A stretch of 64,000 nucleotides of DNA from Ilex aquifolium (GCA_951799425.1 OX637393.1:34463244-34527243), one strand, 5' to 3'; shown: positions 1-10,070, numbered from the stretch's first letter. Notes: generated by a model not told the origin, from the letters alone. Numbers and translations: made by a program.

Positions 1-1542
1 TGACATCCATCGAACACATTACAAGGATTCGCAATAACACACTGGAATACATCATATTCATCTTGAAATAAATCAAAAACAGGAGGAGTGTAATATTGCG
101 CTGCTTGTACCAACATAGGAGCTCTTTTTAACTTCATTCTAGGCAATTTTTGCCTAACTTGATATTCCTTCTCTGTCTCCTTATATCTCTTATCATTTAA
201 AACCCTGTCAAAATGAGTAAAAAAATGAACAATATTATGGTCTGGCTTTAAGTACTTTCGTAATGCTGAGTTCAAGCTCTCACTTAGCTGAGTGCTCCTC
301 ATACCAGCTGTGAAAGTCCGCTTCATATACACATGTGCCCATTTCTCTCTTAGTGCCCAAGTTGAATTCATCCAACTGTTATCCTGCAAATCATACTCAT
401 CAAGCAACAATTTACAAGCATCAACTAACTCATGTTCTTCCTCGTATCCATACATGCACTCCTTAAATTGGGCTGAAAATTTTGAACCATCCTTATATAT
501 GTTCCCTAAATGCTTTAAAGCATTTTGGGAAAGGTGTCAACAGCATAACCCATGATATGTCTCTGGCATCACTATAGATATAGCTTTAGTCATTGCTTGA
601 TCTTGGTCAGTAAAAATGGTAATAGGCTTCTTCTCAGACATTGCTTGTAGGAATGTCTCAAACAACCACTGAAATGATGCTGCAGTTTCATCGTACAATA
701 ATGCAGCACCAAATATCACCGTCTCCCTGAACTGATTGAACCCAATCAAAATGCCTAAGGGTCGGTACTCCTTTTTTGTTCGGAATGTTGTGTCAAATGT
801 GACAACATCCCCAAAGTGGCCATAATCAATGATCATCCCTGGATCAGCCCAAAAAATATTTGTTATGCGCTCTTCGACATCCAACTGGACTCCATAATAA
901 AATGATGGATTCTTAGCTGCTTCTCCTTGGAAATGTTGCAACAAACTACCCGCTTCACCGTATTTTAAGTCTCGCTGCCTCCTTTCTCGAATGTAATTTT
1001 TTTGGTCTTGATGAGTGAACCCTAAGCTTTCTCTCCCACCTGCTTGGGTACTTAAAAGCTCGTAGGACGCCTTAAGTGATATCCCACAATCCTCAGCAAT
1101 ATCAACATCGATGCCTTGAGTTACAGTAATTTTTCGTTGGGATGGCATCATATGCATGCACTCCGCCAAGTGCAAAATGTGATTGTGTTGGTCTTTCCAT
1201 TTAACAACAACAAATTTTCCAATATCTCTCTTCAGGGATATGCACATGTGAGCGGGGCAATTTGTTCGAGTCTCTGCCCGAGCCTTTGTTGTTTTTCAAT
1301 CCCTCTTATCTTTACTCCTTTGTCTATGTTTACAACAAACGTATTTTCGATAAATTAATACACCATCCTTCAAGCTCTTGTTGTGATAATCTTTTCTCAC
1401 ACTGAATCCCACAGTTCCACCATAATTATTATAGAACCTATAAGCATCTTCTTCCGAGTCAAATTGCATTCCCATACATGAAGTATTGTCTGCTTTATCA
1501 ATCTCAACACATTCCATCTCCACTATAGATTCGGTCCCCTAC
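1..1542 (-). pseudogene. FAR1-related (FRS) gene, copy 1, C-terminal part cut by the window edge
   Basis: FAR1/FHY3-related proteins are plant transcription regulators domesticated from Mutator-like transposases. Read on the minus strand, the exon begins after an acceptor ending TTGTAG at 1543. It encodes the FAR1 N-terminal DNA-binding domain (1296-1523; FYNNYG and GFSVRK motifs), then the MULE transposase-derived domain (537-1247; FDTTFR and TIFTDQDQA, the remains of acidic catalytic positions). From 536 to 1 it continues toward the SWIM finger, which is outside the window. Two in-frame TGA codons interrupt it at 1296-1298 and 537-539. The second stands where FRS proteins normally have tryptophan before His-Leu. 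The frame is otherwise continuous, with no frameshift. Both stops are shared with copy 2, so they predate the duplication. Position 226 gives His here and Arg in copy 2. Confidence 0.85.
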
Positions 1543-2450
1543 AATAACCAAACAGTTACACAAATTAAACATAAGATCAAAAATGGGCTACTTCTGCAAA
1601 AAGAGATAGGATTCATGTTGAGATTTTGTTTCGTAGACTTTACACTTAATTGAAATTGCTTTTTCTAATAAGGGTCGGGTCTGAAAAACAGTTTAAGGTA
1701 CCAACTTGCAGTTTGCATCGACATTCTTAAGACTCTGAAATTAGTAACCTAATTGACTCAATATCTTCTCTGCATTTCATCTCACTCACTTTCTTCTCGT
1801 TCCTAGTGTTACATTAAAACCAAATTGCATTTCTTCAAAACAGGATGAGATACAAGGTCACGCAACTGCTTCACATATTACTTACAATTGAATGACCAAT
1901 AACCAGTTCACTTCACCATCCGTTTATACTTATTTCCAACTGTGGCACTCTATTTCAGAAACAATTAAAGATTTCTTGACATGTTGTTGAACTTTTAGTA
2001 TACGTAATCCATATTTGTTTTCAAGACTCTTCAAATCAATAAATTGTAATCAGCTCTTTAAATTGATAAAATAATACTCTGAAAAACATGAATTCTCTGA
2101 AACCCAACACAGTTAAATGCTGCACCAAATCACAAATCAACCAACATTGGTAAAAAAGAGAAGTTCATAATATATATATATATATCCAAAATAAAAGCGG
2201 AAAGGAAGAAGAATGATGATATGAAATTTAGACAAACAAATTGACAAAGAAAGAATAAACCCAAAGAATAGAGTATCTTGGGGGTTCATCTTCAGTTATA
2301 ATTTTAACAGCAACAACAGCATATTCATTTGAAGGAATAGCAAATTCGCAGGGTATCTTGTGAATTGAAATAGCCATGAGAATCACAAGCTGTAGATATA
2401 AACAAATCTTCAAATATATAATTGAAATTTACAAATAAGCAGTACTTACT
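1543..2450. other. Non-coding interval between FRS and the pararetrovirus; candidate minus-strand leader exon
   Basis: This is probably the 5' intron or leader region of the FRS gene. An AT microsatellite lies near 2169-2185. A minus-strand open frame (2228-2413, 61 residues by an alternative start) resembles no family I know. It sits just after a CTACAG acceptor-like site near 2398, and a strong donor-like GTAAGT lies at 2449-2444, so this stretch could hold small non-coding exons that lead into the FRS acceptor at 1543. I see no other gene here. The equivalent in copy 2 is 40001-40908. Confidence 0.4.
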
Positions 2451-2609
2451 ACACTAGCACTTAGAGGGCCAGTGGAGGTAAGATTGCAGAACTGGAACTG
2501 TAAAACATGCAAACATTTAAGCTCTTCATTTGAGGCTTTTACAGAGAGGTATGGAAAATATGCTATTTGGGCGAGTAATAGTAGTCTGTAAAAGACTTGG
2601 TTTCAACTG

Positions 2610-2900
2610 AAAGGCTGAGGCCTTTAAATAAGCTGAGAGGAATCTGAGCAATCATTTTTCTTTTATCTTTCACTCTGCGTAAACAGCTTTCACCTTCTGC
2701 TTTTGGCTAGAAAGGTGGAGTAAAATGCTTTTACTCAGGGTAAGTTTGACAAATGGCTGACAAGGAAGGACAGGTGGGTCCAAAGGTGTCAGGGAATCTG
2801 ACTTTCGGTGGAAAGTAAGGGTAAACTGCTTTTACTTTGGGAAAAGCAGACTGAAAGGAAATGTTGTCGGTGGCTTTACTTGGGGAAAGCACCGGGTGAA
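2610..2900 (-). promoter_or_regulatory. Putative pararetroviral promoter with repeated GCTTTTACT-type elements, copy 1
   Basis: In viral sense (minus strand) a TATA-like TTATTTAAAGG lies at 2631-2621. Upstream of it are three related motifs: GCTTTTACT at 2727-2735, the same at 2828-2836, and GCTTTACTTGGGGAAAGC at 2873-2890. The last two are near-palindromic because of following AAAGC or AAAAGC. Their placement between the last viral ORF and the end of the element is where caulimovirids carry the pregenomic RNA promoter. Transcription would run toward the FRS gene. The repeats look like enhancer elements, which is inference. Confidence 0.55.
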
Positions 2901-3013
2901 TTTAGGTATATCTATGATAATCACATTTTTACATGTGACAGACAGCTTTTCCCTCTTGTGTGAGAAGAGAGTAGTGAGTGAAGCTATCACAGGTAAAAAC
3001 AATCATCATTTCA

Positions 3014-4438
3014 TCACGGGATGGTGATGTCTATATCTGAATCAAGGTCATCATATCCTTCATACGGGTCCTGGGCATCCTGTAGTGGGGATGGAGTGAC
3101 GGATCCTGTTGAGGAATTTGGAGATGATGAACTATAACTGGCAACTGCTGCCTGCTGAATCAAATCTTGAGCCATCTTGAGCAGCTCTGCAGCTGATGGC
3201 TGAAACTGTCTGCCATAACCCTTTGATGAGGACTTCCTTGGCTTAACTTTAGAAACTGTAGATGGTCCTATACATTCTTTAGGTTCATCTGTGGAGACCT
3301 TCAGAATAGGCAGGGCCTTCTTAGTTGGAGTGGTTGGAGGCAAGGCTGGTGGGACCACTTGTGGAGTCGGAACCTTGACTGGAAACTCACTTTGAATTGT
3401 GGCAATTATGTTATCATAGGAGAATCTGGGCCACCACTTAACAGAGAACTGTCTGGCAACATGGTGGTCAATAATATGCCATTGCCATCTGCAAATCCAA
3501 GCAATTTTGTACCTGCAAACAAATGTTAGCAAATTGGGAATTGGAAACAGGGACTGCTGTTTACTAGGAGTAAAAGCAGAGCAGAAGTAGGAATATTGAT
3601 CTTGAAGATCAATAGGAAAGATTTCAAGAATGGAGCCGTGAACTTGCCACCACCTTATAAACCAGGAAGGAATCTGGCTTTTGAAATCTTTGTCAAACTG
3701 AATGAACCAGGAATGAGTGGATGACTCACCCTGATAGAGTAAAAGAGTGGTACATGATTCAATGTAATCATAATAATTGAATCTCTTATTGGTACCTGTG
3801 AGATCTCGGAGAGAAGAAGGGTGAGATCCCCATTCTTTAATTGACAAAATCTTTTTAATATAAAGAGAATGGAAAGCAGCTTTACTGGGGTCATTCTTAT
3901 CAGGAATAGCTTTGATATGAATGGACTCAGTAAGAAACAGGATATCTTTGTAAAATTCAAAAGTTCTTTCTGGATCACGAGGGACAAAAGTCCATCCTTC
4001 TCCAAGATAAGCTTTAATTAGATTTTCAATATCTGTGATATGAGCATGGGCTGGCTCAATAGCAAAGACATTGTGGAAATTTGGCTTATTAACAAAATCT
4101 GATTTTGGGCCTTTTGGGTAGGAAGGTCCAGATTTGTAATAAGGGTTAGCAAGATGGGTAGTATCTGGTGGCGCCATTTGGGCCATTTGGGAGAAAGTGG
4201 CAACTGGTACAACAGTAGTCTTTGAATGGTGACTAACTGGTCTACCAAGAGGTTGAAATCTGTTGGCAATTTGGATGGCACTTGAGGGGCCAGGTAATTG
4301 GGCTAAGGCACTTGTTGGGCCTTGAAATTGAGAAATTGGTTTTGGGTTTGGAGGACCCAAAGTAAAAGGTAATTTACGATCTCCCTTCCCCGGGTTTTTA
4401 GAGGAAGTGCCAGATTTGTGGGACTTACTGTCCGCCAT
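3014..4438 (-). CDS. Pararetroviral downstream ORF, protein of unknown function, copy 1
   Basis: The open frame reaches 4459, but the first ATG is at 4438, giving 474 residues. That ATG overlaps the last 14 bases of the reverse-transcriptase ORF, an arrangement that suits termination-reinitiation. The N-terminal quarter is rich in Pro, Ser, Gln and Gly and looks disordered. The middle holds a Trp- and aromatic-rich segment (WFIRWWQ, then WICRWQW and WWPRFSYDN). The C-terminus is a Ser-rich, then strongly acidic tail. Florendoviruses carry a second ORF of unknown function at this place, and this is probably its counterpart. I recognise no enzymatic motif. The predicted protein is identical in copy 2. 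Confidence 0.75.
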   Translation of the reverse strand: MADSKSHKSGTSSKNPGKGDRKLPFTLGPPNPKPISQFQGPTSALAQLPGPSSAIQIANRFQPLGRPVSHHSKTTVVPVATFSQMAQMAPPDTTHLANPYYKSGPSYPKGPKSDFVNKPNFHNVFAIEPAHAHITDIENLIKAYLGEGWTFVPRDPERTFEFYKDILFLTESIHIKAIPDKNDPSKAAFHSLYIKKILSIKEWGSHPSSLRDLTGTNKRFNYYDYIESCTTLLLYQGESSTHSWFIQFDKDFKSQIPSWFIRWWQVHGSILEIFPIDLQDQYSYFCSAFTPSKQQSLFPIPNLLTFVCRYKIAWICRWQWHIIDHHVARQFSVKWWPRFSYDNIIATIQSEFPVKVPTPQVVPPALPPTTPTKKALPILKVSTDEPKECIGPSTVSKVKPRKSSSKGYGRQFQPSAAELLKMAQDLIQQAAVASYSSSSPNSSTGSVTPSPLQDAQDPYEGYDDLDSDIDITIP

Positions 4439-6209
4439 TTGGTTCCTGCAAAAATTCACGAGTTAGAAAATCAGGTATGCAGTTATTACTGCCCTTAATA
4501 TATTCTATATCAAAATCGAAAATACTCAAAATAGTTTGCCAACGTGCAAAAATTTGCTTACTAGCAACATTTTGAACATCTTTTTCAAGTACGTATTTAG
4601 CAGATTTGCAATCAACACGCACAAGAAATTTTTGATTTAAAATATCATCCTGGAATGTTGAGATACACAGGACAATAGCTAAAATTTCTTTTTTAATAGT
4701 ACTATAATTAGCTTGTGCTTTATTCCAAATACCGGAATTAAAACGAACAATTTGTTCAGGAGAATTAGGAGATTCTCTCTGAAGGAGAATACCACCGTAT
4801 CCAATGTCGGAGGCATCAGTTTGGATAATTTTGAAAGAATCAACTGAAGGAATACCAAGACAAGGCAAAGTTTTGATGTATTTTTTGACTTGCTGAACAA
4901 TAGATGTATGTTCAGATGTCCAAGGAGAAGGATTTCCTTTGAGTCTGTCATACAGAGGTTTGACGGTTGATCTGAGATTCTGATAGAAGTCAGAAACATA
5001 GTTCAGAGAACCTAAAAATCTTTGAAGTTGAGTTTTATCAAGAATTTCATCAGGAAATTTATCAGCAAACTGAATAGCTCTACTGATAGGAATGATGGTA
5101 GACTGGTGGATATCATATCCAAGAAATCTAACTGAAGTTTGAAACAATTTAATTTTTCTGGCAGAGATGACTAGACCACTATGTCTAACAGTCTCTAAAA
5201 ATGCATTTAAATGTTTCCAATATTCTTCAATAGACCTGCTAAAGATGAGGATGTCATCAATATAGGTTATGGAACAATGACTCAGATGATTAAAAATTTC
5301 ATTGATAATATTTTGAAATTCACTTGGTGCATTTTTCAAACCGAAAGGTACAACATTCCATTCATAATGACCAAAAGGTGTTGTGAATGCAGTTTTATAC
5401 CTATCTTCAGGAGATATCAGTATTTGCCAATATCCACTTTTCAAATCAAATTTGGAGAATGCAACAGAATTTTTTAATCTTTTAATCAAATCTTGTTTAT
5501 TAGGAATGGGATACCTGATCCATTCCAAAACAGCATTTAAAGGTTTGTAATTAATAACAAGTCTTGGTGTGCCTCTTTCTAATTCTGCATTTTTCATAAC
5601 ATAGAAAGCTGGACAAGACCAAGGGGATTTTGACTTGCTAATAATCCCATTTTTAAGTAATTCAGAAATTTCTTTTTTACAAGTTTCCATTAAATCATGA
5701 TTCATCTGAATTGGCCTTGATTTAGTGGGAATATTTTTTTCATCAAATCCTTTAACATAAGGAAGTTTTACACTATGTTTTTTCCTATGCCAGAAAGCTG
5801 TAGGAAGGTTAGAGCAAACTTCTTCTTCAATTCTTTGTTGAAATTGATTAATTTTTTCAATCAATATTGGATCAGTTAATTGGTCAGAAATTCTCTTGTG
5901 ATTTATTTCTTCTTGAAGAAATTTCACTTGATTCTTTTTCTGATTAATTATTCTGAGATAAATAGAATCAGTCTTTAGTTGTTTTAATTCTTTAACCTTA
6001 GGTTTAAGAATAAATTTAAATGTTACAGATTGTCCTAAAGGTTTTGTAGATAAACCTTCAATATTTGTAGTAAAAGGGTATAACAAATATATGAAAGGTA
6101 ATCCTAAGATAACCTGATCTGTCATATCTTTTACTAAGATAAATGATGTTTTAAAACAAACATTATCTTGACAAATATGAGATTTAGATAATTTGTAAGC
6201 AACATTCAT
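4425..6209 (-). CDS. Pararetroviral reverse transcriptase-RNase H (with protease C-terminal part), copy 1
   Basis: 594 residues from the ATG at 6209. Residues 1-45 look like the C-terminal half of a retropepsin, including an ILGLPF motif. The reverse transcriptase follows, with LVINYKPLN (217-225), FDLKSGYWQI (254-263), FTTPFGHYEWNVVPFGLKNAP (starting at 275) and the catalytic YIDD at 316-319. RNase H follows with TDAS (Asp465), KKE (Glu508), RVDC (Asp533) and PDFLTR (Asp580), so all four acidic positions are present. In the virus it would copy pregenomic RNA to DNA and degrade the RNA. The frame is open upstream of this ATG but in a different phase from the coat-protease ORF, so the protease is split. 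The ORF ends 14 bases inside the next one. Confidence 0.9.
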   Translation of the reverse strand: MNVAYKLSKSHICQDNVCFKTSFILVKDMTDQVILGLPFIYLLYPFTTNIEGLSTKPLGQSVTFKFILKPKVKELKQLKTDSIYLRIINQKKNQVKFLQEEINHKRISDQLTDPILIEKINQFQQRIEEEVCSNLPTAFWHRKKHSVKLPYVKGFDEKNIPTKSRPIQMNHDLMETCKKEISELLKNGIISKSKSPWSCPAFYVMKNAELERGTPRLVINYKPLNAVLEWIRYPIPNKQDLIKRLKNSVAFSKFDLKSGYWQILISPEDRYKTAFTTPFGHYEWNVVPFGLKNAPSEFQNIINEIFNHLSHCSITYIDDILIFSRSIEEYWKHLNAFLETVRHSGLVISARKIKLFQTSVRFLGYDIHQSTIIPISRAIQFADKFPDEILDKTQLQRFLGSLNYVSDFYQNLRSTVKPLYDRLKGNPSPWTSEHTSIVQQVKKYIKTLPCLGIPSVDSFKIIQTDASDIGYGGILLQRESPNSPEQIVRFNSGIWNKAQANYSTIKKEILAIVLCISTFQDDILNQKFLVRVDCKSAKYVLEKDVQNVASKQIFARWQTILSIFDFDIEYIKGSNNCIPDFLTREFLQEPNGGQ

Positions 6210-6229
6210 TTTACTGCCATTGGCAGAAC

Positions 6230-8629
6230 TTAACCTTTCAATAGTTTTTCATAAAACTTTGTAGGAATAATTCCTTCTTGAATACAGTTAACATCTGCTC
6301 CTGTATCAATAAGGGCAATAGTATCAAGTATAAAATCATTATTGATGATTATTCGTACTTGAGAATACCATTTCTGTAAATTAATCTTTTTAACAGAATT
6401 AATTTGATTATCAATTTGTTGACATTCATCTTGAGATGGCGGCTTCTTTATACTAGAAGTTTCATCATCAGATTGTTTATTATCTTGAGCTGTAGGCTCA
6501 GGAGGACTGGTATTGGACATAGATAAAAAATTCAAAGTTTCAGCAAAGATCTTATCTTGTGCTTTTAAGTCTTTTATTTCAACTTTTAATTTATTAACTT
6601 CACACTGGAGATCTTGTAAAGTGAGTTCTTTCTTCTTCTCTTTACTAAATCTTTCCATTGTTTTGTTAATAGAAATTAACTGTTTTTCACTAGATAAGTG
6701 TTTGTTATCTTTTTTAACAAACAAATCTTTGAGATTTTTTATGTATTTTATTTTAAGTTCAGGATCTTCAATTTTGCTGATCAAATCTATTAGGATTTGT
6801 TCTTCTTCAGCTTGTTTTGTAATAACTCTAATTTTTTTACAACAATTGTCCTTACATCCTAGTTTGATGTCAGGTTCAGTCGAATCATCTGAACTAGGGT
6901 GATCATCTGAAGAGTCTTCTGGACTACTAGAGGAATCTGAACTTTTTTCCTTTTCTGGAGGATTACTTAATCTGAAAATTCGAAGAATTTCCTCTGTTTC
7001 ATTATCAGCTAAATTTAATAACTTAACTTGTTTTTTAACTGGACATTCAAGACTGATATGGCCTGGTTTTCCGCAGTTAAAACATTTAATATCATCTTGG
7101 GCTATACCCTTACCAGAAGTTTTCTTCTTATAATCTTTCTTAGATTTAGAAGACCTGTGAGATTTTCTACCAGATTTTTTATAAAATTCAGGTTTAGAAA
7201 AATCTTTCTTACTACGTTTGTAGTGGGATTTAGATTTAGAATAATGCTTATGCTTTTTATGAGAACTGTGCTTTCTGTGGCTAGATGATGGTGCTACTGG
7301 AGGGAGACCATATTGTTCACAGAAATTTCCCATTTCATATTTAGCTTTATTCTTATCATTTTGTAATTGTTTACTAAGTTTCAAATCGATACACATCCAA
7401 AGGCCTTCCTTTTGGATGGTACTGATTAATTGACCATAAGTCAGGGAGTCATATTCTATGATTCCTGTATCCTTAGCAAGAGCTTCTCTAATCTTATGGG
7501 CAAACAAACTAGGTAAACCATTAACAAATTTTTCTTTCCAAAAAGATTTATTGCAGTCTGGACGGTTCATTACCCGTGAGACAAAAACATCTTTGTACCA
7601 TCTAAAATCACTAAGTGTAGGACACTTAAGATTACTAAGCTGGTCATGGATCCTAGCTTCAATGTTACTAGGTGTTCCAACAAAATGTTTAATTATGGTA
7701 AAAATTAAAGTATTTAATCCATCAGGTTTGGCTCTTCCAATCCTTTCATCAAAGACTGGGACACCATCATCATTTAAAACAATAGCATGTCTAATTTCAT
7801 CCCTAGAATCTTGGGTAAGATAATTATCCCACCAACTTCTAAGAACACATGTGAATCCTGATGCAATTAAGTCAACTAAGTCAGGTTCAGGAGTATCTTG
7901 GTTAGTAACATAACTATTAATGACCATAGACATGTGATGAATTTTATTTAAAATCTCTTGTTCACTTAAACCATCTATGTTCCATTCATAGAGTTTGTTT
8001 GACTGAACAGAAAATTGGTTGGAAATATTTTTCTCTTCAAATTGTAAATCAGGAGGTGTTGGTCTGGGGTACCAATTTTTTGTGGTACTGGTTGGATTAA
8101 CATTTGAAAAAACTAATTTATTAATTTGTTGGGATTCAAAAGCTTTTTCTAATTCTTTAATTTCAGGATCAGAAAAACTTTCATCAGTGCTGGTTTCTGC
8201 ATCTGAAGTTTGATTAATAACAGTTACTTGGGAGGTTCCTGATGTTTCTGGTTGGACATCTAACTTCATAAGTAATTGGTCAATTTTTTGAATCCTGAGT
8301 GTATCAACAATTCCTAACTTAGATCTATCTTCAGGTAGACTTACTAGAGGCTTTTCTAGTTTTTTACCTGTAGATATCATTTCAATCTTGTCAATCTTTG
8401 TTTCAATTTTATCTAACTGTCTTCCTATGGTAACTAGGCTTTGGTTAGTAAAATTGGTTTGTTCAACAATTTTCTTTTCAAATTTTGCTAAATTGTTTTG
8501 TTCTGCAGTCTTCTTATCTGATTCGCTAGAGGGAACCTTAAAGGGAGATGCAGTAAGTTCAGTATCAGCATGTGTAAAGTTAAAAGTTTCAGTGGGGGGG
8601 GTGACTAGAGGATATAGTTCCAGAGTCAA
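6230..8629 (-). CDS. Pararetroviral coat protein with zinc knuckle and protease start, copy 1
   Basis: 799 residues counted from TTG at 8629; the frame is open from 8650, with no ATG until about residue 84, so it has no proper start of its own. Residues 220-430 contain the conserved coat or gag-like core (SWWDNYL, FVGTPSNIEARIHDQ). Residues 450-510 are a very basic Lys/His/Ser tract. The CCHC knuckle CFNCGKPGHISLEC is at 516-529; Leu at its third-last position is Pro in copy 2. An acidic Ser-rich stretch follows, then a coiled-coil-like Lys/Glu region, and the aspartic-protease triad DTG at 775-777. The frame closes at 6230, 22 residues after the triad, and protease-like sequence continues in another frame. 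Lack of a start ATG and the 41-base overlap with the movement-protein ORF suggest these were one polyprotein. Confidence 0.82.
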   Translation of the reverse strand: MTLELYPLVTPPTETFNFTHADTELTASPFKVPSSESDKKTAEQNNLAKFEKKIVEQTNFTNQSLVTIGRQLDKIETKIDKIEMISTGKKLEKPLVSLPEDRSKLGIVDTLRIQKIDQLLMKLDVQPETSGTSQVTVINQTSDAETSTDESFSDPEIKELEKAFESQQINKLVFSNVNPTSTTKNWYPRPTPPDLQFEEKNISNQFSVQSNKLYEWNIDGLSEQEILNKIHHMSMVINSYVTNQDTPEPDLVDLIASGFTCVLRSWWDNYLTQDSRDEIRHAIVLNDDGVPVFDERIGRAKPDGLNTLIFTIIKHFVGTPSNIEARIHDQLSNLKCPTLSDFRWYKDVFVSRVMNRPDCNKSFWKEKFVNGLPSLFAHKIREALAKDTGIIEYDSLTYGQLISTIQKEGLWMCIDLKLSKQLQNDKNKAKYEMGNFCEQYGLPPVAPSSSHRKHSSHKKHKHYSKSKSHYKRSKKDFSKPEFYKKSGRKSHRSSKSKKDYKKKTSGKGIAQDDIKCFNCGKPGHISLECPVKKQVKLLNLADNETEEILRIFRLSNPPEKEKSSDSSSSPEDSSDDHPSSDDSTEPDIKLGCKDNCCKKIRVITKQAEEEQILIDLISKIEDPELKIKYIKNLKDLFVKKDNKHLSSEKQLISINKTMERFSKEKKKELTLQDLQCEVNKLKVEIKDLKAQDKIFAETLNFLSMSNTSPPEPTAQDNKQSDDETSSIKKPPSQDECQQIDNQINSVKKINLQKWYSQVRIIINNDFILDTIALIDTGADVNCIQEGIIPTKFYEKLLKG

Positions 8630-10070
8630 CTGTTTTCCACTTATATTTTGTTATGACTTTTACATCTTTACAACAAGAATCAATGTAGTCAAAAAATAGA
8701 ATTTCAGATTCTAATTTGTGCATTGTTTTTACCCATTGAATTTTAAACTCTTGGATCTGTTGAGAATTAAATCTTTTAAACAAATCTTCTTTCTTAGATT
8801 TATTTTCTCCAGATTCAATTTCTTTTAGTAATTTGAACATATTGGGCATAAAACAGAAATTAGATTCTTTTTTAATAACTCTGAGTTGATGATGAATAGG
8901 CTCATCAACATGACTTTCTAATTCACTCCTAGAAGGACTTAGAGTGGGAGATGGAGTAAAATCATCTTCTTTCTTATCCTTCTCTTCATGTTCTTTAAAT
9001 CTGGAATTATACGGAGTGTAATGAGATCTACTAATCTGGGGTGAAGAATTATCAATTCCTTTCATTTTTAATCTCCGATCTATTTCTTCAGAAATTTCCT
9101 TATCTCTTTTGGAGATTCTGGAAGATTCAGATCTTCTGCCTTCATTGATCTGAATTGGTTTATTAAACAAATTTGGAGGAATGGAAGATGTACTAGATCT
9201 ACGTGATCTAGCGTCATCAAAAGAAATTCTTACTGAGCCATCAGTAAGTTGGTGAATGTGTTCTATATTTGAGGTAGACACTTCACAATCTTTTTCAAAA
9301 ATTTCATTTTCAACAATCCAGTGTTCTGGAAGAGTAACATCTTTCCATAAAATTCTTTTAGGAATTTGGATATTTGAATTTGGGGTACTGCCTTGTAACA
9401 ATAGGGTACTATCTGTAGGACTTTTACATAATGCATTGACATTTAAATTTGTTTTCATGCATTTGTAATAAATTCTATAAATAAGTACAATAGAATCAGT
9501 ATCTGCTTCAAGCTCAGTAATATCACCAAATAATTTGATTCCCAAAGTGAGTGCTTTGTAAGTGTTCTTACAAGTTAGACTCAGGGTAAAATCTGGAAAA
9601 CAATTAAAATATACAGGTCCTTGGTGAAGGCCTGATTCCATAATTCCTAAGAGGCTAGGTTCATACTTGATAAACCTACCATCTCTTAAGGTTAGTAAAA
9701 CTGCAGCATTCTTTCCTTTAGTTAATAAAGGTTTAATTGCAATTTGGACAAGACCTAAATGGATGAATTTAAATCCTTTAAACTTATGTTTTTTCAGTAC
9801 TTCTTTGTCAAGAAGTCTGACAATTTCTTCATCATTTTTTAAAGGATGAACTTGTTCAACTGTTTTAACTTGCAATTCTTCATTGAATGCTGATGGCATC
9901 CAACTTGTTTGGTAAATTTCCCTTTTGGGGACTTTAGGTATGTTCCACCCAAACCAATTGGACTGTTTAATTTCACATTCAAAATCTTCTTCATTTACTA
10001 TATTAGGTATAGTACTAGATGAGGATCTAGATGAGCTGATTGTGGAATTAGATCTAAACATTCTATTCAT
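8589..10070 (-). CDS. Pararetroviral movement protein, copy 1
   Basis: 493 residues from a true ATG at 10070, preceded by an A-rich leader. Residues 90-210 match the 30K-superfamily movement-protein core: LRDGR at 128-132, a Gly-rich turn, then NCFPDFTLSL at 156-165, as seen in caulimovirid proteins. Such proteins enlarge plasmodesmata for cell-to-cell spread. The N-terminus is Ser-rich. The C-terminal third is charged and probably disordered, with Arg/Ser-rich and Glu/Lys-rich segments. The frame ends within a run of eight C (minus strand, near 8594-8601), where the coat-protein frame is also open. The protein is identical in copy 2. Confidence 0.82.
   Translation of the reverse strand: MNRMFRSNSTISSSRSSSSTIPNIVNEEDFECEIKQSNWFGWNIPKVPKREIYQTSWMPSAFNEELQVKTVEQVHPLKNDEEIVRLLDKEVLKKHKFKGFKFIHLGLVQIAIKPLLTKGKNAAVLLTLRDGRFIKYEPSLLGIMESGLHQGPVYFNCFPDFTLSLTCKNTYKALTLGIKLFGDITELEADTDSIVLIYRIYYKCMKTNLNVNALCKSPTDSTLLLQGSTPNSNIQIPKRILWKDVTLPEHWIVENEIFEKDCEVSTSNIEHIHQLTDGSVRISFDDARSRRSSTSSIPPNLFNKPIQINEGRRSESSRISKRDKEISEEIDRRLKMKGIDNSSPQISRSHYTPYNSRFKEHEEKDKKEDDFTPSPTLSPSRSELESHVDEPIHHQLRVIKKESNFCFMPNMFKLLKEIESGENKSKKEDLFKRFNSQQIQEFKIQWVKTMHKLESEILFFDYIDSCCKDVKVITKYKWKTVDSGTISSSHPPH

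Noticed and set aside
6230..6260. Programmed -1 frameshift in the protease
   Set aside because: The A-rich run does not form a standard slippery heptamer in the reading phase, and an indel explains the break more simply.
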